Position numbers and translations under genes: made by a program. A DNA stretch of 5,921 nucleotides from an uncultured Bacilli bacterium (lineage in GTDB: Bacteria; Bacillota_I; Bacilli_A; RF39; UBA660). The notes beneath the pieces are model-generated. The model searched no databases and was not told the origin of the DNA. It was given only the letters and a program-made list of their open reading frames with translations. Below, piece after piece: positions 5,800-5,921 of the stretch. Numbering within the stretch: position 1 is the stretch's first letter; every line of letters starts with the position of its first letter. The stretch is from contig CANQHT010000071.1 in assembly GCA_947623705.1 (NCBI GenBank), positions 1 through 5,921 of the forward strand, in the 5' to 3' direction.

Positions 5800-5816
5800 C
5801 CCCCCCCGAAAGTCAA
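5789..5816 (-). promoter_or_regulatory. Promoter of the surface-protein gene with a poly-G spacer
   Basis: On the minus strand the -35 box is TTGACT (5811-5816) and the -10 box is TATACT (5789-5794), each one mismatch from consensus. The 16-base spacer contains a run of eight G (C on the plus strand, 5800-5807). One added G would give the optimal 17-base spacing. The predicted leader is about 25 bases. Confidence 0.8.
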
Positions 5817-5817
5817 A

Positions 5818-5841
5818 TTTTTTTTGAACGATTTTTTTTTT
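5818..5841 (-). promoter_or_regulatory. A-tracts upstream of the promoter, UP-element-like
   Basis: On the minus strand, runs of eight A (5818-5825) and ten A (5832-5841) lie directly upstream of the -35 box and 14 bases apart. A-tracts at this place can bind the RNA polymerase alpha C-terminal domain and bend the DNA. They would suit a strongly expressed gene, but the whole region is AT-rich. Confidence 0.4.
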
Positions 5842-5864
5842 ATATGTAAACTTTTTATTTAACT

Positions 5865-5886
5865 TCCCGATTTTTTTTATTCGGGA
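5865..5886. repeat. Hairpin upstream of the surface-gene promoter
   Basis: TCCCGA (5865-5870) and TCGGGA (5881-5886) pair over six bases around a ten-base AT loop. On the plus strand TTTTAATTTT follows, which looks like a weak terminator facing right. On the minus strand no T run follows. It could end a gene lying beyond the right edge only if that gene were read leftward and the T run were dispensable, so its role is unclear. The rest of 5887-5921 shows nothing I can name. Confidence 0.35.
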
Positions 5887-5921
5887 TTTTAATTTTGCAA
5901 TTTTTAAGGGGACTATTTATA

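Overview
The window is AT-rich and carries six genes, all on the minus strand, so it is transcribed from right to left. The low GC content, strong GGAGG-type ribosome binding sites, AT-rich intrinsic terminators, the trmD/rimM pair and a BspA-like surface protein with a camelysin/TasA-like leader suggest a low-GC Bacillota. A gut-type uncultured Bacilli, Erysipelotrichales or Mollicutes-related lineage is my inference. Every tryptophan codon in the predicted proteins is TGG. The one TGA stop (rimM) is followed two codons later by TAG, so it does not by itself rule out TGA reassignment, but all-TGG usage favours the standard bacterial code.

Right end (5758-5921): the control region of the surface-protein gene. 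It has A-tracts, a strong promoter (TTGACT, 16-base spacer, TATACT) whose spacer contains a run of eight G, and a perfect 10-base dyad over the -10 box. Next, at 3853-5757, is a 634-residue exported protein with a SipW-cognate-like leader, a Cys-containing N-terminal region and about eight DUF285/BspA-type repeats arranged in four larger units. An AT-rich terminator overlaps its stop codon.

Middle (2486-3790): a 434-residue protein I do not recognise by family. It has an N-terminal four-cysteine zinc ribbon and an HExxH motif with a plausible third zinc ligand downstream, so it is probably a cytosolic zinc metallopeptidase. Behind it (2345-2442) lie three GC-rich 35-base tandem repeats whose differences preserve a hairpin stem, then an intrinsic terminator (2306-2337).

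Left part (1-2297): an RNA-modification and ribosome-maturation operon with its own promoter: a TrmH/SpoU-family RNA methyltransferase, rimM (16S maturation), trmD (tRNA m1G37 methyltransferase) and an uncharacterised 125-residue protein. The genes overlap by 8, 4 and 17 bases, indicating translational coupling. rpsP, often found before rimM in Bacillota, is not there, and the gene right after trmD is the 125-residue protein, not rplS.

The most interesting points are the likely phase-variable poly-G promoter before a repeat-rich surface protein, the covarying 35-base repeats, and the unrecognised zinc-ribbon/HExxH protein.
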